DNA of 64,000 bases from Planctomycetota bacterium (lineage in GTDB: Bacteria; Planctomycetota; PUPC01; JACPCR01): the NCBI GenBank assembly GCA_027625095.1, contig JAQBXN010000002.1, positions 124,001-188,000 on the forward strand. Reading direction: 5' to 3'. The translations under genes were made by a program, and so were the position numbers. Positions 17,385 through 26,429 of this stretch are shown piece by piece. The notes under the pieces were generated by a model. That model was not told where the DNA came from. It saw nothing but the letters and a program-made list of their open reading frames with translations, and did not search any database. Numbering within the stretch: the first letter of the stretch is position 1; every line of letters starts with the position of its first letter.

Positions 17385-18140
17385 GTGGCCGAAGATAAAC
17401 CTCGCGGACCCATTCTTGAAGCCGTTGATATTTATAAGACCTATGAAGACGGCAACACCAGAGTCGAGGTCTTGAAAGGAGTCGATCTCGCCGTTGAGCA
17501 GGGCCGGATTGTGGCTATCATCGGCCCGTCTGGTGTGGGGAAAAGCACTCTGCTTCATATTCTCGGTCTGCTCGACAGCCCGACTTCAGGCCGGTTGGTT
17601 TATCAGGGAAGGGATATTACGAATCTCAAGGATAGACAGCGCGCCTCTCTCCGGGCATCCGACTGGGGATTCATTTTTCAGATGTTTCATCTTCTGCCAG
17701 ACCTGAATGCCTGGGAAAACGTGATGCTGCCTGCTCTTGTCGGCCCGGGGATTTTTGGCCGTTCGATGCCTCGTCGTCAAGCACTGAAGCGTTCGGAGGA
17801 AATCCTGGATCGCGTCGGTCTGGGTGGACGCCTGCTCCACCGTCCAAACCAGCTCTCAGGCGGGGAAAAGCAGCGGGTTGCAATCGCTCGAGCGTTAATG
17901 AACTCACCGAAGATCATTTTCTGTGACGAACCCACCGGAAATCTGGACCCCAAGACAAGCCAGGAGATTTTTCAGTTAATTTTGGATTATAATCAGACTT
18001 ATCGGCAGACCTTTGTTTTGATTACACATGAGCATCATCTGGCCGCTCAGGCCGACGCCGTTTATCGAATGGATGATGGACGACTGAGGCCTGCCGAACT
18101 GACAGCATCAGCCATAGCGGCTGACAACAAGATGGATTGA
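17385..18140 (+). CDS. LolD/MacB-type ABC transporter ATP-binding protein
   Basis: GTG start preceded by GGAGGT at 17372-17377, a strong ribosome-binding site. 251 residues: Walker [10 protein letters not shown] (47-55), Q-loop in [21 protein letters not shown], signature [15 protein letters not shown] (158 on), Walker B IIFCDE (178-183) and the H-loop LITHEHH. The length and the [13 protein letters not shown] region match the LolD/MacB subgroup that serves lipoprotein release or envelope export. No cognate permease lies in the window, so it is an orphan ATPase here. The FHA-GAF-HD-GYP gene begins 11 bp downstream, giving a probable three-gene operon with the sulfatase. Confidence 0.92.
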   Translation: MAEDKPRGPILEAVDIYKTYEDGNTRVEVLKGVDLAVEQGRIVAIIGPSGVGKSTLLHILGLLDSPTSGRLVYQGRDITNLKDRQRASLRASDWGFIFQMFHLLPDLNAWENVMLPALVGPGIFGRSMPRRQALKRSEEILDRVGLGGRLLHRPNQLSGGEKQRVAIARALMNSPKIIFCDEPTGNLDPKTSQEIFQLILDYNQTYRQTFVLITHEHHLAAQADAVYRMDDGRLRPAELTASAIAADNKMD

Positions 18141-18151
18141 GAGGAATAAGC

Positions 18152-19717
18152 ATGCCGAAACTTCGAATCAAAACCGGACCGAACAGAGATAAGACGGTTC
18201 CAGTCGGTGAAACACCGGTATCCCTGGGCCGAGACCCTGAATGCGGCATCCAGCTTTTTGATAACGCGGCCAGCCGCAACCATGCAGAGGTATTCAGAAT
18301 TGGCGAGATGTGCTTTGTGCGCGACCTCGGAAGCCGAAACGCCACCTTTGTGAATGAAGAGAAGATTGAGGAAGAGCTCCTGCGTGTGGGGGATAAGATC
18401 AGAATTGGCAGTACCGTCATCGTATTTGAGGATGAAGAAGCAGGTGGCAGCGATCACTCTGCCCCGATACAGGGGGTCTCATTCAAGGACGATGATGGCG
18501 AGAAAATCGATGACCCGCTTAAGGATGAAGAGGAAGCGGATGCAAGAGATGAGGAATTTTCAGAAGACGATTTTCAGGCGACCATCAAGCTCAATCTCAA
18601 CCGAAAGCAATTGGGCGAGATCCGGTCTGCCGGCTCTGGCGAAGATGTTGCCGTTCATCTTGGTCTTCTCCTCGATCTCTCGAAGACCATCAGCGGCGAG
18701 ACACATCTCAAACCGTTGATGGCAAAGATTCTCAAGATCGCCGCAGAGGGCGTCAGCGCAAAGATAGGTATCCTCTTCCTGCGTGACGTGAAAGGCGGTT
18801 TGATTCCAAGATCCCATTACGGCATCGAACCCGGCGAAGACGTCAAAGTAAGTAAGACCATCGTTCGGAATGTTTTCAAGCACGGCCGCGCCGTCCTTAC
18901 CAGTGATGCAGTCGTGGACGCTCGGTTCAAACAGACCGAGAGTATCGTACTTCAGGGCATACATTCTGTGATCTGCGTGCCGATGGTTTCGCAAGATCGA
19001 GCCATTGGGATTCTGTATTTCGAATCGCAGGACGTGGAACATCCATTCAAGCCCGAGGATCTGGATATCATCACCGCCATCGGTTTCCAGGCGTCGGTCG
19101 CCATCCAGAATGTCCAGGCCCACACCCAGCAGCGAAAAATGTTGGCCGGCGCGATTCGTACCCTGGTCGCCGCGGTTGAAATGAACAGCCCGGAAACGCA
19201 GGGGCACTCGGAACGCGTCTGCACTTACGCCGCCGCGATAGCTGAGCAGTTGAAGCTCAGTGACGCCGAGAGCCAGAACGTCCAGCTCGCCGCGCTCCTT
19301 CATGACATCGGCAAAGTGGCCGCTGACTCGTCGAATGAAGGAGGGCCCAAAGTCGAAGGTCACGTCCTGGTGGGGGTGAAGCTCTTGGAAAACATGCCCG
19401 GCATGGAGCCCGTGATCCCCGGCATCAAATATCATCATGAGAAGGTTGATGGCTCGGGCTTCCCAGAGGGTCTCACCGGTGACAAGATTCCTCAGATCGC
19501 CAAGATAGTTGCCGTCGCCAACATCCTCGACCATCTGATGAATATGCCGGACGAAGAAGGTAATACAAAACCGACCAAAGAGGCGCTGCTTGAGATGAGC
19601 AAGTTGGGAAGCAAGTCTCTTGATCCAGAGGTCGTGGCCGCTCTCTTCGTGGCCCACCGCAGCGGCAAACTCTTTAATCCGAAAACAATCTTTGAACCAG
19701 CCAAGGCACGCGAATAA
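18152..19717 (+). CDS. FHA-GAF-HD-GYP signalling protein
   Basis: Start at ATG 18152 with GAGGA at 18141-18145; an upstream TTG overlaps the previous stop codon. 521 residues. FHA domain about 1-95 (LGRDPECGIQLFDNAASRNHAEVF) should bind a phosphothreonine peptide. A strongly acidic linker (about 100-145) leads to a GAF domain (about 165-325). The C-terminal HD-GYP domain has GHSERV near 351, HDIGK at 384-388 and HHEKVDGSGFPEGL near 427-440, where GFP replaces GYP. HD-GYP proteins hydrolyse c-di-GMP. Combining phosphopeptide, small-ligand and c-di-GMP modules suggests a link between the Ser/Thr kinase network and c-di-GMP. Likely cytosolic. Confidence 0.92.
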   Translation: MPKLRIKTGPNRDKTVPVGETPVSLGRDPECGIQLFDNAASRNHAEVFRIGEMCFVRDLGSRNATFVNEEKIEEELLRVGDKIRIGSTVIVFEDEEAGGSDHSAPIQGVSFKDDDGEKIDDPLKDEEEADARDEEFSEDDFQATIKLNLNRKQLGEIRSAGSGEDVAVHLGLLLDLSKTISGETHLKPLMAKILKIAAEGVSAKIGILFLRDVKGGLIPRSHYGIEPGEDVKVSKTIVRNVFKHGRAVLTSDAVVDARFKQTESIVLQGIHSVICVPMVSQDRAIGILYFESQDVEHPFKPEDLDIITAIGFQASVAIQNVQAHTQQRKMLAGAIRTLVAAVEMNSPETQGHSERVCTYAAAIAEQLKLSDAESQNVQLAALLHDIGKVAADSSNEGGPKVEGHVLVGVKLLENMPGMEPVIPGIKYHHEKVDGSGFPEGLTGDKIPQIAKIVAVANILDHLMNMPDEEGNTKPTKEALLEMSKLGSKSLDPEVVAALFVAHRSGKLFNPKTIFEPAKARE

Positions 19718-19736
19718 GTAATGAGTAATGAGTAAG
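19718..19736. repeat. TAATGAG heptamer array after a stop codon
   Basis: Two tandem TAATGAG units plus flank (GTAATGAGTAATGAGTAAG) begin directly after the TAA of the HD-GYP gene. They are the reverse complement of the TTACTCA units found before several start codons in the window. Confidence 0.65.
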
Positions 19737-19768
19737 TGTTAAATGCAGATTGTACCGCGGTCCCTGAT

Positions 19769-19808
19769 CCACCACTCAATTACTCTATCCCTCCACCACT
19801 CCATTCTT
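19769..19808 (+). repeat. five tandem octamers in the leader of the aminotransferase gene
   Basis: Five consecutive 8-nt units, CCACCACT, CAATTACT, CTATCCCT, CCACCACT and CCATTCTT, end three bases before the ATG at 19812. The entire stretch contains no G. The first and fourth units are identical. No Shine-Dalgarno sequence is present, so these words occupy the place where one would be expected. Confidence 0.65.
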
Positions 19809-19811
19809 ACA

Positions 19812-21086
19812 ATGTCCAAACTAGCTATAAACGGCGGCCAAAAGGCCGTACCAGACGACATCGGTTTTCGAACGTGGCCGGAGATCACAAAAGAGGACGA
19901 AGAGCTGGTCCTCGCATCACTTCGGCAGAACCAGCATGCTTCCGGCCCCCATGTTCAAATGCTTCAAAGTGAATTCGCCGCATGGAATGGCACAAAGCAC
20001 TGTATGGCCACCAACGGGGGCACTGGAGCTCTTCACATGTGTGTTGCCGGTTGCGGCGTAGGCCCGGGCGATGAAGTTATTACGACTGCCCTTTCATGGA
20101 CGAGTTCCGCAACGGCCATTATCCATCACAACGCTATCCCCGTCTTTGTGGATGTGGATTGGGAGACCATGCTCATTGATCCCGCGTGCGTTGAAGCGGC
20201 GATTACTCCGTCAACCAAAGCCATTCTTGTGGTTCATTACTTCGGTATTGCGTGCGACATGGAAGCCATCCGAGATGTGGCTGACCGGCATAATCTCAAG
20301 GTCATCGAAGATGCGTGCCAGGCGCACGGATCCACCTGGAAAGGAACGAAAGTGGGTAATTTCGGGGACGCCGGTGCCTTCAGTCTGAATCAGAACAAGA
20401 ACCTTTGCGGCGGCGAAGGAGGTTTCTTCGTTACCAACAACGATGAAGTGCTCCAGCGTGGAAAAGCCGTGACGAGCTTCAGCGATATGCGCCCGCCGGA
20501 GGCTGGACGTGACTTTCACGATTACGGCCTTGGCTGGATGTATCGCACCTCCGATCTCGCTGCGTCATTCGCCCTCAGCCAGCTCCGAAAACTCGACAAG
20601 ACCAACGGCCAGGCTCGCGCCAACTGGTATCGACTCAGTGAAGCGCTGAAAGGAACGCCGCACCTTGTGCCCTCGTTCAGCAGTGATGATCAGCCAACCA
20701 ATGGCTATTCATACGTTGTCCGTACCGACCCCGGATATGCAAAGGAACGAGGCGTCAAACTCAGCAATCTGACCAACGCCGTTTCCAAAGCGCTCGGTGC
20801 TGAAGGCCTGCCCACGAGCCGGGCCAACTGGATGCTCCCGGCACACACAGTCTTCCAGGCAAAGAATGCATACGGAAAAGGTTCACCGTGGTCAGACGGC
20901 CATTGCCAGCGTGAGGTCAATTACGATGTCGCACAGTTCCCAGTCGCCCAAGACTGCGTGGATACCTGCCTCTGGAACGTGAATACCCATCGTCCGCCCA
21001 ATGGTGACAGACAGGTCGATGCCTTCGCCGCCGCAGTACGGAAGGTATATGAGAATCTGGATGAGGTGCCGGTGGAGAATGGGTGA
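19812..21086 (+). CDS. DegT/DnrJ/EryC1/StrS-family PLP aminotransferase
   Basis: Start at ATG 19812 (MSKLAINGGQKAVPDD), the standard N-terminus of this group; the upstream in-frame ATG at 19743 would translate the octamer leader. 424 residues. Fold-type I features: NGGTGALHMCVAGCGVGPGDEVITTALSWTSSATAI, EDACQAHGSTWKG, and NQNKNLCGGEGG with K196 as the Schiff-base lysine. Members aminate keto-sugars for surface glycans or antibiotics, or dehydrate amino sugars. No other nucleotide-sugar gene is adjacent, so the substrate is unknown. It converges with the SGNH-hydrolase gene. Confidence 0.92.
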   Translation: MSKLAINGGQKAVPDDIGFRTWPEITKEDEELVLASLRQNQHASGPHVQMLQSEFAAWNGTKHCMATNGGTGALHMCVAGCGVGPGDEVITTALSWTSSATAIIHHNAIPVFVDVDWETMLIDPACVEAAITPSTKAILVVHYFGIACDMEAIRDVADRHNLKVIEDACQAHGSTWKGTKVGNFGDAGAFSLNQNKNLCGGEGGFFVTNNDEVLQRGKAVTSFSDMRPPEAGRDFHDYGLGWMYRTSDLAASFALSQLRKLDKTNGQARANWYRLSEALKGTPHLVPSFSSDDQPTNGYSYVVRTDPGYAKERGVKLSNLTNAVSKALGAEGLPTSRANWMLPAHTVFQAKNAYGKGSPWSDGHCQREVNYDVAQFPVAQDCVDTCLWNVNTHRPPNGDRQVDAFAAAVRKVYENLDEVPVENG

Positions 21087-21192
21087 GGTATGACCCGAAG
21101 AACAGCTCGCTCTACCTGGCGACACGCGTAAGCCCGTGGCGATCTCTATTCTCTTCCAAGTGATATCTGAAGCAGCTTTGAAGGCTGCAGCA

Positions 21193-22821
21193 CTAATCAC
21201 TATCTGCATTCCTGAGCCCCAGTGCGTCAAGTAGCGACTCCGTTTTCAATATCTTTTGCACGGCAGCCTCCGCTGCCAGCCCGTGTCCAAGGGCGCTGGG
21301 GTGGGAATCCATGAAGCTGACCTGCAGGTCCTTGGGTGGATGCTTTGAATAGCACGAGAGCAGATCTACGACCTCGGCACCGTTAGACTGCATTACTTCA
21401 GTGACAGTCTGGTGGACCGACTTAAACGTGTAGTTCTCGAAGTCCATCGACAATGGGAATAGAACGCAGAGGAGCGGGGCGCCGGCCTCTCGCGAAACGC
21501 GGATCATCTCGCGATGATTTGCACGGCAGGTCTCCCAGCCAGGCTGGCCCTCAGAGTAGAGGCCGAGGAGATAGGCTTCGTAATCGGGGTATTTTGAAGA
21601 GCTCTGAAGAATTCGGTTGTAGATGAAATTCACGAAAGTCGTGAGGTAATACCAGGATAGCTGGGAGTTCAGCGATTGCGGGAGCAGTGGATAAATTTTG
21701 AAGGCCGGGCCGGCAGGTTCGGCGTCGTTGAGGACAAAACCCAGGATGACCAGGTCCGGCTTGAGTGGCAGGCCATGTTTTATCAGTGCGGATAATTCTT
21801 CGGGCGTGTTCCAGCCGGGACGGCTGATGTTGATGATTTCGAATTTGATACCAGGGTTAGCCTCGCGCAGCAGGTCACCGATGCGCGTCGAGTACATTTC
21901 CTCGACTTTGACGCGCGCACCGTAAGTCACCGAATCGCCAAGGACCAAAATGCGCTTCGTGCCCGTCGGTTTTGCCAGTTCATGCTCCACGTCTCGGTAG
22001 CCGAGGGAATTATCCCGGTAAAGTGCTGCCTCAGCATCCTGATGGATCATGATGGGCATCGAAGCCCGGAGCACTCCCTCTACCGCTACGAAGCTGATGA
22101 CGAGCCCAAGGCACACGATGAGCCACCTCCACACTGCACGCGATGGGATTCGAATGACGGGAAGGACCAGTAATCCCGACAGGGAGACCCAAAACAGTGC
22201 GGCGATATTCCGCGGCCAGCCCACGGCGAAATTCGGAAGCGACCATCTCGCTCCGTTATGCCCGAAGTAAAACCATGACCCTATGAAGATATACGTCAGT
22301 GCCAAAATCAGGAGTAAACGAATCCACGGCCCTCGTGTCAGCACCTGTGAGAGTCTGGACAGTTCTTCCCGCTCGGCGAACAGGATCATCGAAATGCTGG
22401 CACAGGCGGATCCGAAGAACAGCGATTCATTTGCTGCTGCCATCAGGATCAGGGCCGTGGCCGATATCAATGCAATTCGGCCGTAGAGTCGCTGTCTGCG
22501 TATATTAAAGGCAATCAACAACACCAGCGAGGCACCTAATAATAACGTGGTCCACACCGGTCGTTCTATTTGCACACGAGCGAAAAGTCCGATGAACAAT
22601 GCAAAGCAGAACAGTCGGAAAATTAGGATGAGTTTGGAAGATCGCTCGCGGAGCAGGTGAGGGAGCGTTTCCGCAAAACGCTGTTCACATGCGAAAATCA
22701 GAAACAAGACTACCGGCCCAAAGAGCTGCAGAAGCTGGAGACTAAAGAAAGGGCTGATAAGCGCGCCAAGAGAAAGCACGGATAACGTTATTTTCTCTAA
22801 AGGTGGGCTGTGCTTGGACAT
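21193..22821 (-). CDS. polytopic membrane protein with C-terminal SGNH/GDSL hydrolase domain
   Basis: 542 residues. The first about 255 residues contain around eight to nine hydrophobic segments (LSVLSLGALISPFFSL, LILIFRLFCFALFIGLF, LLLGASLVLLIAFNI and others). From about 290 a GDSL/SGNH domain begins: RILVLGDSVTYG with the nucleophile serine, the VILGFVLNDAEP block, and MDSHPSALGHGLAAEA with the catalytic Asp-x-x-His (DSHP). Similar architectures act on envelope glycans as esterases or acyl-handling enzymes; here no acyltransferase signature was recognised in the membrane half. It is divergent from the GT39-like gene with a 117-bp gap, consistent with a shared envelope role. Confidence 0.82.
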   Translation of the reverse strand: MSKHSPPLEKITLSVLSLGALISPFFSLQLLQLFGPVVLFLIFACEQRFAETLPHLLRERSSKLILIFRLFCFALFIGLFARVQIERPVWTTLLLGASLVLLIAFNIRRQRLYGRIALISATALILMAAANESLFFGSACASISMILFAEREELSRLSQVLTRGPWIRLLLILALTYIFIGSWFYFGHNGARWSLPNFAVGWPRNIAALFWVSLSGLLVLPVIRIPSRAVWRWLIVCLGLVISFVAVEGVLRASMPIMIHQDAEAALYRDNSLGYRDVEHELAKPTGTKRILVLGDSVTYGARVKVEEMYSTRIGDLLREANPGIKFEIINISRPGWNTPEELSALIKHGLPLKPDLVILGFVLNDAEPAGPAFKIYPLLPQSLNSQLSWYYLTTFVNFIYNRILQSSSKYPDYEAYLLGLYSEGQPGWETCRANHREMIRVSREAGAPLLCVLFPLSMDFENYTFKSVHQTVTEVMQSNGAEVVDLLSCYSKHPPKDLQVSFMDSHPSALGHGLAAEAAVQKILKTESLLDALGLRNADSD

Positions 22822-22938
22822 TGTTCAGGACGTTTGCACCGAATCAAAGACAGACAGTAATCCGGCAGAACATATTGCCAGGATGTCCCCACGCCATCGA
22901 GCTGTTGCGGTGATATAAGGCACTGATAGCTTACCGGC

Positions 22939-24474
22939 ATGAAGAAGTGGGGAAAGCCTGTCTCGCTGGTCGCCATCATCGCATGCACAGCGGGCCTGAC
23001 TTCGTTCAACCTGTTCAAGGAATACTGGTACGATGAGGCGGTGACGATGCGGCTGTTTGCCGGTAGTGGGTTCTTCGGCGCCTTCACCGACTACCGTATG
23101 CCAAACAATCACATGGTTTTCAGCGCCTTGATGGCGGTCTGGTTGCAAATAGGCGCGGGCCTCAATTTGCCGCTCTGGTGGCCGCGAATCCTCCCCTGGC
23201 TGATCTCTGCTGCGACGGTTGGCCTGTTGTTTTTGGCGGTCGATTACTGGAAAGGCAGACGGGCGTCGGTGTGTGCCGCGCTACTTCTGGCCTGTTCACA
23301 TGCGTTTATCAACTTCTCGTGCCACATACGCGGATATGGGCTCTCCGCTCTGTGGAGCGCACTTGGGCTGATGCTCCTGATTCGATATCTCACGCGGGTT
23401 GGAAGAACCGTCGACTTGATTCTCTATGCATTGGTTGCCGTGTTGGCCGTTGGTACTGTCCCAACGAATCTCCTTCTGTTCGGAGGGCTTGGGGTCTGGG
23501 CTGCTGTAGAAATTTATCGGGCTGGCGGATTGAGCAAACAGGAGGGAAAAATAGCGCTAGTGATCGTGCTCCTCTCCCCGGCCCTCGGAATGGTCTGGTA
23601 CCTGTGGCATCAGATCGTTCGTGCCCAGTTCTTTGACCATGCCTCGGGTGGCAGCTCGACATTGGATGGCATCTGCGAGGTGCTTGGCCAGCTCTTATTC
23701 GCCTTGTTTATTGATTATCTGGCGCTCGTTCCGCTGTTCTTATGGGGGAGTTACGTTCTGATACAAAGATCGAGATCTGGCGATAGCGGCAGGACCCTCA
23801 GTGTCGCATGGTTTCTGGGGTGTTCGTTGTTGCCGCTGTTTTCGCTGATTCTAAAAGTGCCCTACTCACGCAATTTCTTTCCGGCCTTCCCCTTCTGGTT
23901 TGCGGCTTCTGGAATCATCCTGGCTGAAGGGATTGACTCACTTGAAAGAATTCGGCGGCAGTTCAGATGGATAGAACCCGGATTAGCCGCATTTCTAGTT
24001 CTTATGAGCTTCCAACGCGAGTGGAATTTTCCAGCGCATTATCGAAAGCATTTCACCCAGCAACGCCCGCAGTCCCTCTACTATCAATATTACCAGGTAG
24101 ATTTTCATCCTATTGCTGTCGTTAAGTTTTTGTTGAAACGTGGACGGAAGGAGCGGCTCTCAGCCTTCATCGACGAAAGTGATCCATACTCCATCAAGTT
24201 TCATTCGATTCTGTTTGGTTTTGAGCACCTTTACAGGAAGGGGGAAGAGCATACGCAAGAAGCGTTCACTCGCGCTCTTAAAGAAGCTCATTCAATTTAT
24301 CTGATCTCCTCCTCCGCCGAGATGGCGGCATCACTTGTGGACGACTTGAATCCGGTCGGCAATTCGACAGGCCGTCCTGAAATGGTGTGCGACACCGGCT
24401 TCTTCAAAGTCTATCGGATTGGCGCACACCCAGCCCTCGGTGAAGGGGAGCCAGGCAATTCGGAGCCGAAATAA
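22939..24474 (+). CDS. GT39/ArnT-like polytopic membrane glycosyltransferase
   Basis: 511 residues with about ten to eleven membrane segments over the first 370 residues and a soluble C-terminal part. The first periplasmic loop carries YWYDEAVTMRLFAGSG, where the Asp-Glu pair fits the catalytic acidic motif of lipid-phosphate-sugar-dependent PMT/ArnT-type enzymes. DYRMPNNHMVFSALMAVW is the usual second conserved segment. These enzymes transfer sugars from polyprenyl-phosphate donors to proteins or lipids. The GT2 gene at 33139-33837, a polyprenyl-phosphate-sugar synthase type, could supply the donor, though it is 9 kb away. Acceptor unknown. Confidence 0.82.
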   Translation: MKKWGKPVSLVAIIACTAGLTSFNLFKEYWYDEAVTMRLFAGSGFFGAFTDYRMPNNHMVFSALMAVWLQIGAGLNLPLWWPRILPWLISAATVGLLFLAVDYWKGRRASVCAALLLACSHAFINFSCHIRGYGLSALWSALGLMLLIRYLTRVGRTVDLILYALVAVLAVGTVPTNLLLFGGLGVWAAVEIYRAGGLSKQEGKIALVIVLLSPALGMVWYLWHQIVRAQFFDHASGGSSTLDGICEVLGQLLFALFIDYLALVPLFLWGSYVLIQRSRSGDSGRTLSVAWFLGCSLLPLFSLILKVPYSRNFFPAFPFWFAASGIILAEGIDSLERIRRQFRWIEPGLAAFLVLMSFQREWNFPAHYRKHFTQQRPQSLYYQYYQVDFHPIAVVKFLLKRGRKERLSAFIDESDPYSIKFHSILFGFEHLYRKGEEHTQEAFTRALKEAHSIYLISSSAEMAASLVDDLNPVGNSTGRPEMVCDTGFFKVYRIGAHPALGEGEPGNSEPK

Positions 24475-24476
24475 AC

Positions 24477-24495
24477 GACTGTTCTCAGTCTTTTT
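24477..24495 (+). terminator. short hairpin with T-run after the GT39-like gene
   Basis: GACTG (24477-24481), TTCT loop and CAGTC (24486-24490) form a 5-bp stem directly followed by TTTTT (24491-24495), three bases after the TAA. The stem is short for an intrinsic terminator, so support is moderate. Confidence 0.4.
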
Positions 24496-24678
24496 CGCAA
24501 TCCTGCTTCTGCCGTGGTACATGGCCTGACCAAAAGTACACGCTCTACGCGCAGAATTTCCAAAGTAATTCTCCACCGCGGCACCGATGCTCGAGTTCGG
24601 ATACCGGAGATGTGAACTTCAACTGACCTGCCACCGATGAGGTGCCTTATTTTGCCAAGCAACTGCTTTGCAGCCAGC

Positions 24679-24756
24679 ATGCCTACCCAATGGGTCATTG
24701 GCTTTTCACTCCTATGCATCCTGAATTACCCGGACATTTCCTGGGCCCAGGGCTGA
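24679..24756 (+). other. orphan signal-peptide reading frame ending in TGA, in frame with the following beta-barrel gene
   Basis: From ATG 24679 (or in-frame ATG 24637) 25 codons encode a typical secretion signal: a hydrophobic core VIGFSLLCIL and a cleavage-like SWA-QG end. A TGA at 24754-24756 then stops the frame, and the next codon is the GTG that opens the beta-barrel reading frame, in the same phase. Without the TGA the two would form one secreted outer-membrane protein. Confidence 0.75.
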
Positions 24757-25740
24757 GTGGCTGCACGTCAAGGGGCGCCCGTGGTTGGCGCCCAAGGAAG
24801 TGTTTACGTGGACCCTCATCACTGGCAGTTGACGATGTCCTACCGCTGGCAGAATTCTGATCGGCACTTTAGAGGCGTTCACGAGGAGGCGAATCGCCAA
24901 GCGGAAGAAAGTGAAGTCATCAATGACCTTCACCTTTGGGATTTTGCTGCAACCTATCAAGTCACCGAACGATTCTCCGTAAGTCTCAGTGTTCCGGTAC
25001 AGTACGCCAACCGCTCTTCGCCTCTGCGAGACGCGAATGGAGATGTCGTAGACCGGAGTTCTGTACAGGCTTCTGGGATAGGAGACATCAGTCTGGTCGG
25101 CAGGTGGTGGCTGTTGAAGACCACGACCCATCCAGACCATAACGCTTCTTTGGGTTGGGGTGTTAAGTTTCCTACTGGAGACTATGACGCAACTGACAAT
25201 GTACGTAGGCTCAACGGTACGGAGCAAGTGGTCGTGGACCAGTCCATTCAACCCGGAGATGGAGGCTACGGCGCTATTCTGGATCTGGTCGCATTCAAGC
25301 GACTTTTCGAAGGAAAACTAACCGCATTTGCTACCGGGACGTACCTGATGAACCCCGAAAATAAGAACGGGGCCAGGACCGGACGCAGCCGTGCAGGTGA
25401 GGAGATCATGTCCGTCGCGGATCAGTATGTTGGCAAGGTCGGGTTGGCTGCACCTGTAACGTATCTTAAGGGGCTGGCGCTGTCACTTGCAGCTCGTATT
25501 GAGGGTGTGCCGGTTCACGACGCGATCGGAGGCAGCGATGGCTTCCGGCGCCCGGGATACGCAATATCGATCGAGCCTGGTCTGATTTTCGGGATTGGCA
25601 AGAATACCTTTGCCATCAGTGCACCTGTTGCTTTACAGAGGAACAGGCAGCGAAGCGTATCGGATCAGGCCAACGGAGTGCACGGCGATGCCGCATTCGC
25701 CGATTACGTCATCCTGGTCAGCTATTCACGCTCGTTTTGA
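24757..25740 (+). CDS. outer-membrane beta-barrel protein (MetA/phenol-pathway-like), separated from its signal peptide by an in-frame TGA
   Basis: About 327 codons from a GTG at 24757; no ribosome-binding site precedes it. The protein is built from alternating amphipathic beta-strands (HHWQLTMSYRWQ, RFSVSLSVPVQYANR, SVQASGIGDISLVGRWWLL, ASLGWGVKFPTGDYD) and ends in VILVSYSRSF, a terminal Phe typical of barrels inserted by the Bam machine. The SGIGDISL and KFPTGD words match the family of transporter-like barrels related to MetA-pathway proteins. Without a signal peptide it could not reach the outer membrane, yet the frame after the TGA is intact. Either a recent nonsense change, read-through, or a sequencing error. 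Confidence 0.6.
   Translation: MAARQGAPVVGAQGSVYVDPHHWQLTMSYRWQNSDRHFRGVHEEANRQAEESEVINDLHLWDFAATYQVTERFSVSLSVPVQYANRSSPLRDANGDVVDRSSVQASGIGDISLVGRWWLLKTTTHPDHNASLGWGVKFPTGDYDATDNVRRLNGTEQVVVDQSIQPGDGGYGAILDLVAFKRLFEGKLTAFATGTYLMNPENKNGARTGRSRAGEEIMSVADQYVGKVGLAAPVTYLKGLALSLAARIEGVPVHDAIGGSDGFRRPGYAISIEPGLIFGIGKNTFAISAPVALQRNRQRSVSDQANGVHGDAAFADYVILVSYSRSF
24773..24793 (+). repeat. 7-bp GC-only hairpin 16 bases after the in-frame TGA
   Basis: GGGCGCC (24773-24779) and GGCGCCC (24787-24793) pair perfectly around a 7-base loop (CGTGGTT). Its distance from the TGA and the G in the second loop position happen to fit the general bacterial SECIS layout, but it may be coincidental. Confidence 0.35.
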
Positions 25741-26400
25741 AGACTACTCGCCGGTACCTGTCTCCTTCAGCCCCGCTCATTCGACTGCTGCAGTTCATAG
25801 CTCACTGGGCTAACTGAACTCAGCGGCAGTGACCCATAAGCCCTTACGGTGTGGTAACAATGGCCACTCTTGGATAATGCCATCCGTAAACCGGGCCTCA
25901 CCTGGAGTCAAAAGTCGCGTATCGGGTAGCCGAACGAGTCTGGCCGCGAGAGAGATTCAGAGCGTACACCTCAGAAGTTATCCCTTGTCACATTTCCGAA
26001 ACTGGCAAAAGGTTACTCAGCGAAGAGTGATTCGACGAAGTCATTCTCGGATATGTTTGCCGATTTGGTTCGAGAGCCCGCGTGTGCAGTTGAGGGCATT
26101 TATGCGCTCTTTGGGGCCTGATCCAGGAGGCATTGTCAAGAGTTGTGGATGACGGCGATATAGATGCGCATCCTGATACGAGTAATCAAGCGGCTGAATG
26201 GCCGCAATCAGATCGTAGCCAAAAGCTGCAAGATTCGTTCGTAAAAAGTCCCAAATTCAAAAACTACCCCTCACGGAATGGTCAATTTCAATTTGTACCC
26301 CTGCCCCTGAGTATGAAACAGGGGTCTCCATGAACCCCGTTTTTCTGAAAAAGGACTTATTACGAGGGAATCTGCAAGCTTGTTGGCCGTGTAAGAGCCT

Positions 26401-26413
26401 GCAAGCTGGCAGT
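26401..26413 (+). repeat. 13-base intergenic word TGCAAGCTGGCAG, also at 59296-59308 in inverse orientation
   Basis: The identical 13-mer occurs in reverse complement in the LarE-DUF2959 spacer, in both cases next to further GCAGGC/TTGCGGC-like words. Two copies in gene-free DNA suggest a dispersed extragenic element. Confidence 0.4.
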
Positions 26414-26429
26414 TTGCGGCTACGATGTT

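Noticed and set aside
16182..17558. 458-codon minus-strand frame opposite the sulfatase
   Set aside because: It is the antisense shadow of the sulfatase gene, caused by codon bias; the plus-strand protein has complete catalytic motifs.
18560..19657. 365-codon minus-strand frame opposite the HD-GYP gene
   Set aside because: Antisense shadow of a gene with full FHA, GAF and HD-GYP motifs; no recognisable domains.
19743..19811. N-terminal extension of the aminotransferase from the upstream ATG
   Set aside because: It only translates the octamer array; homologues begin at MSKLAINGG-like sequence, so the start is at 19812.
25829..26152. 107-codon reading frame on the plus strand in the gene-poor stretch
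   Set aside because: Composition is Arg/Ser-rich with no hydrophobic core or recognisable motif, no ribosome-binding site, and it is typical of a chance frame in GC-moderate DNA.
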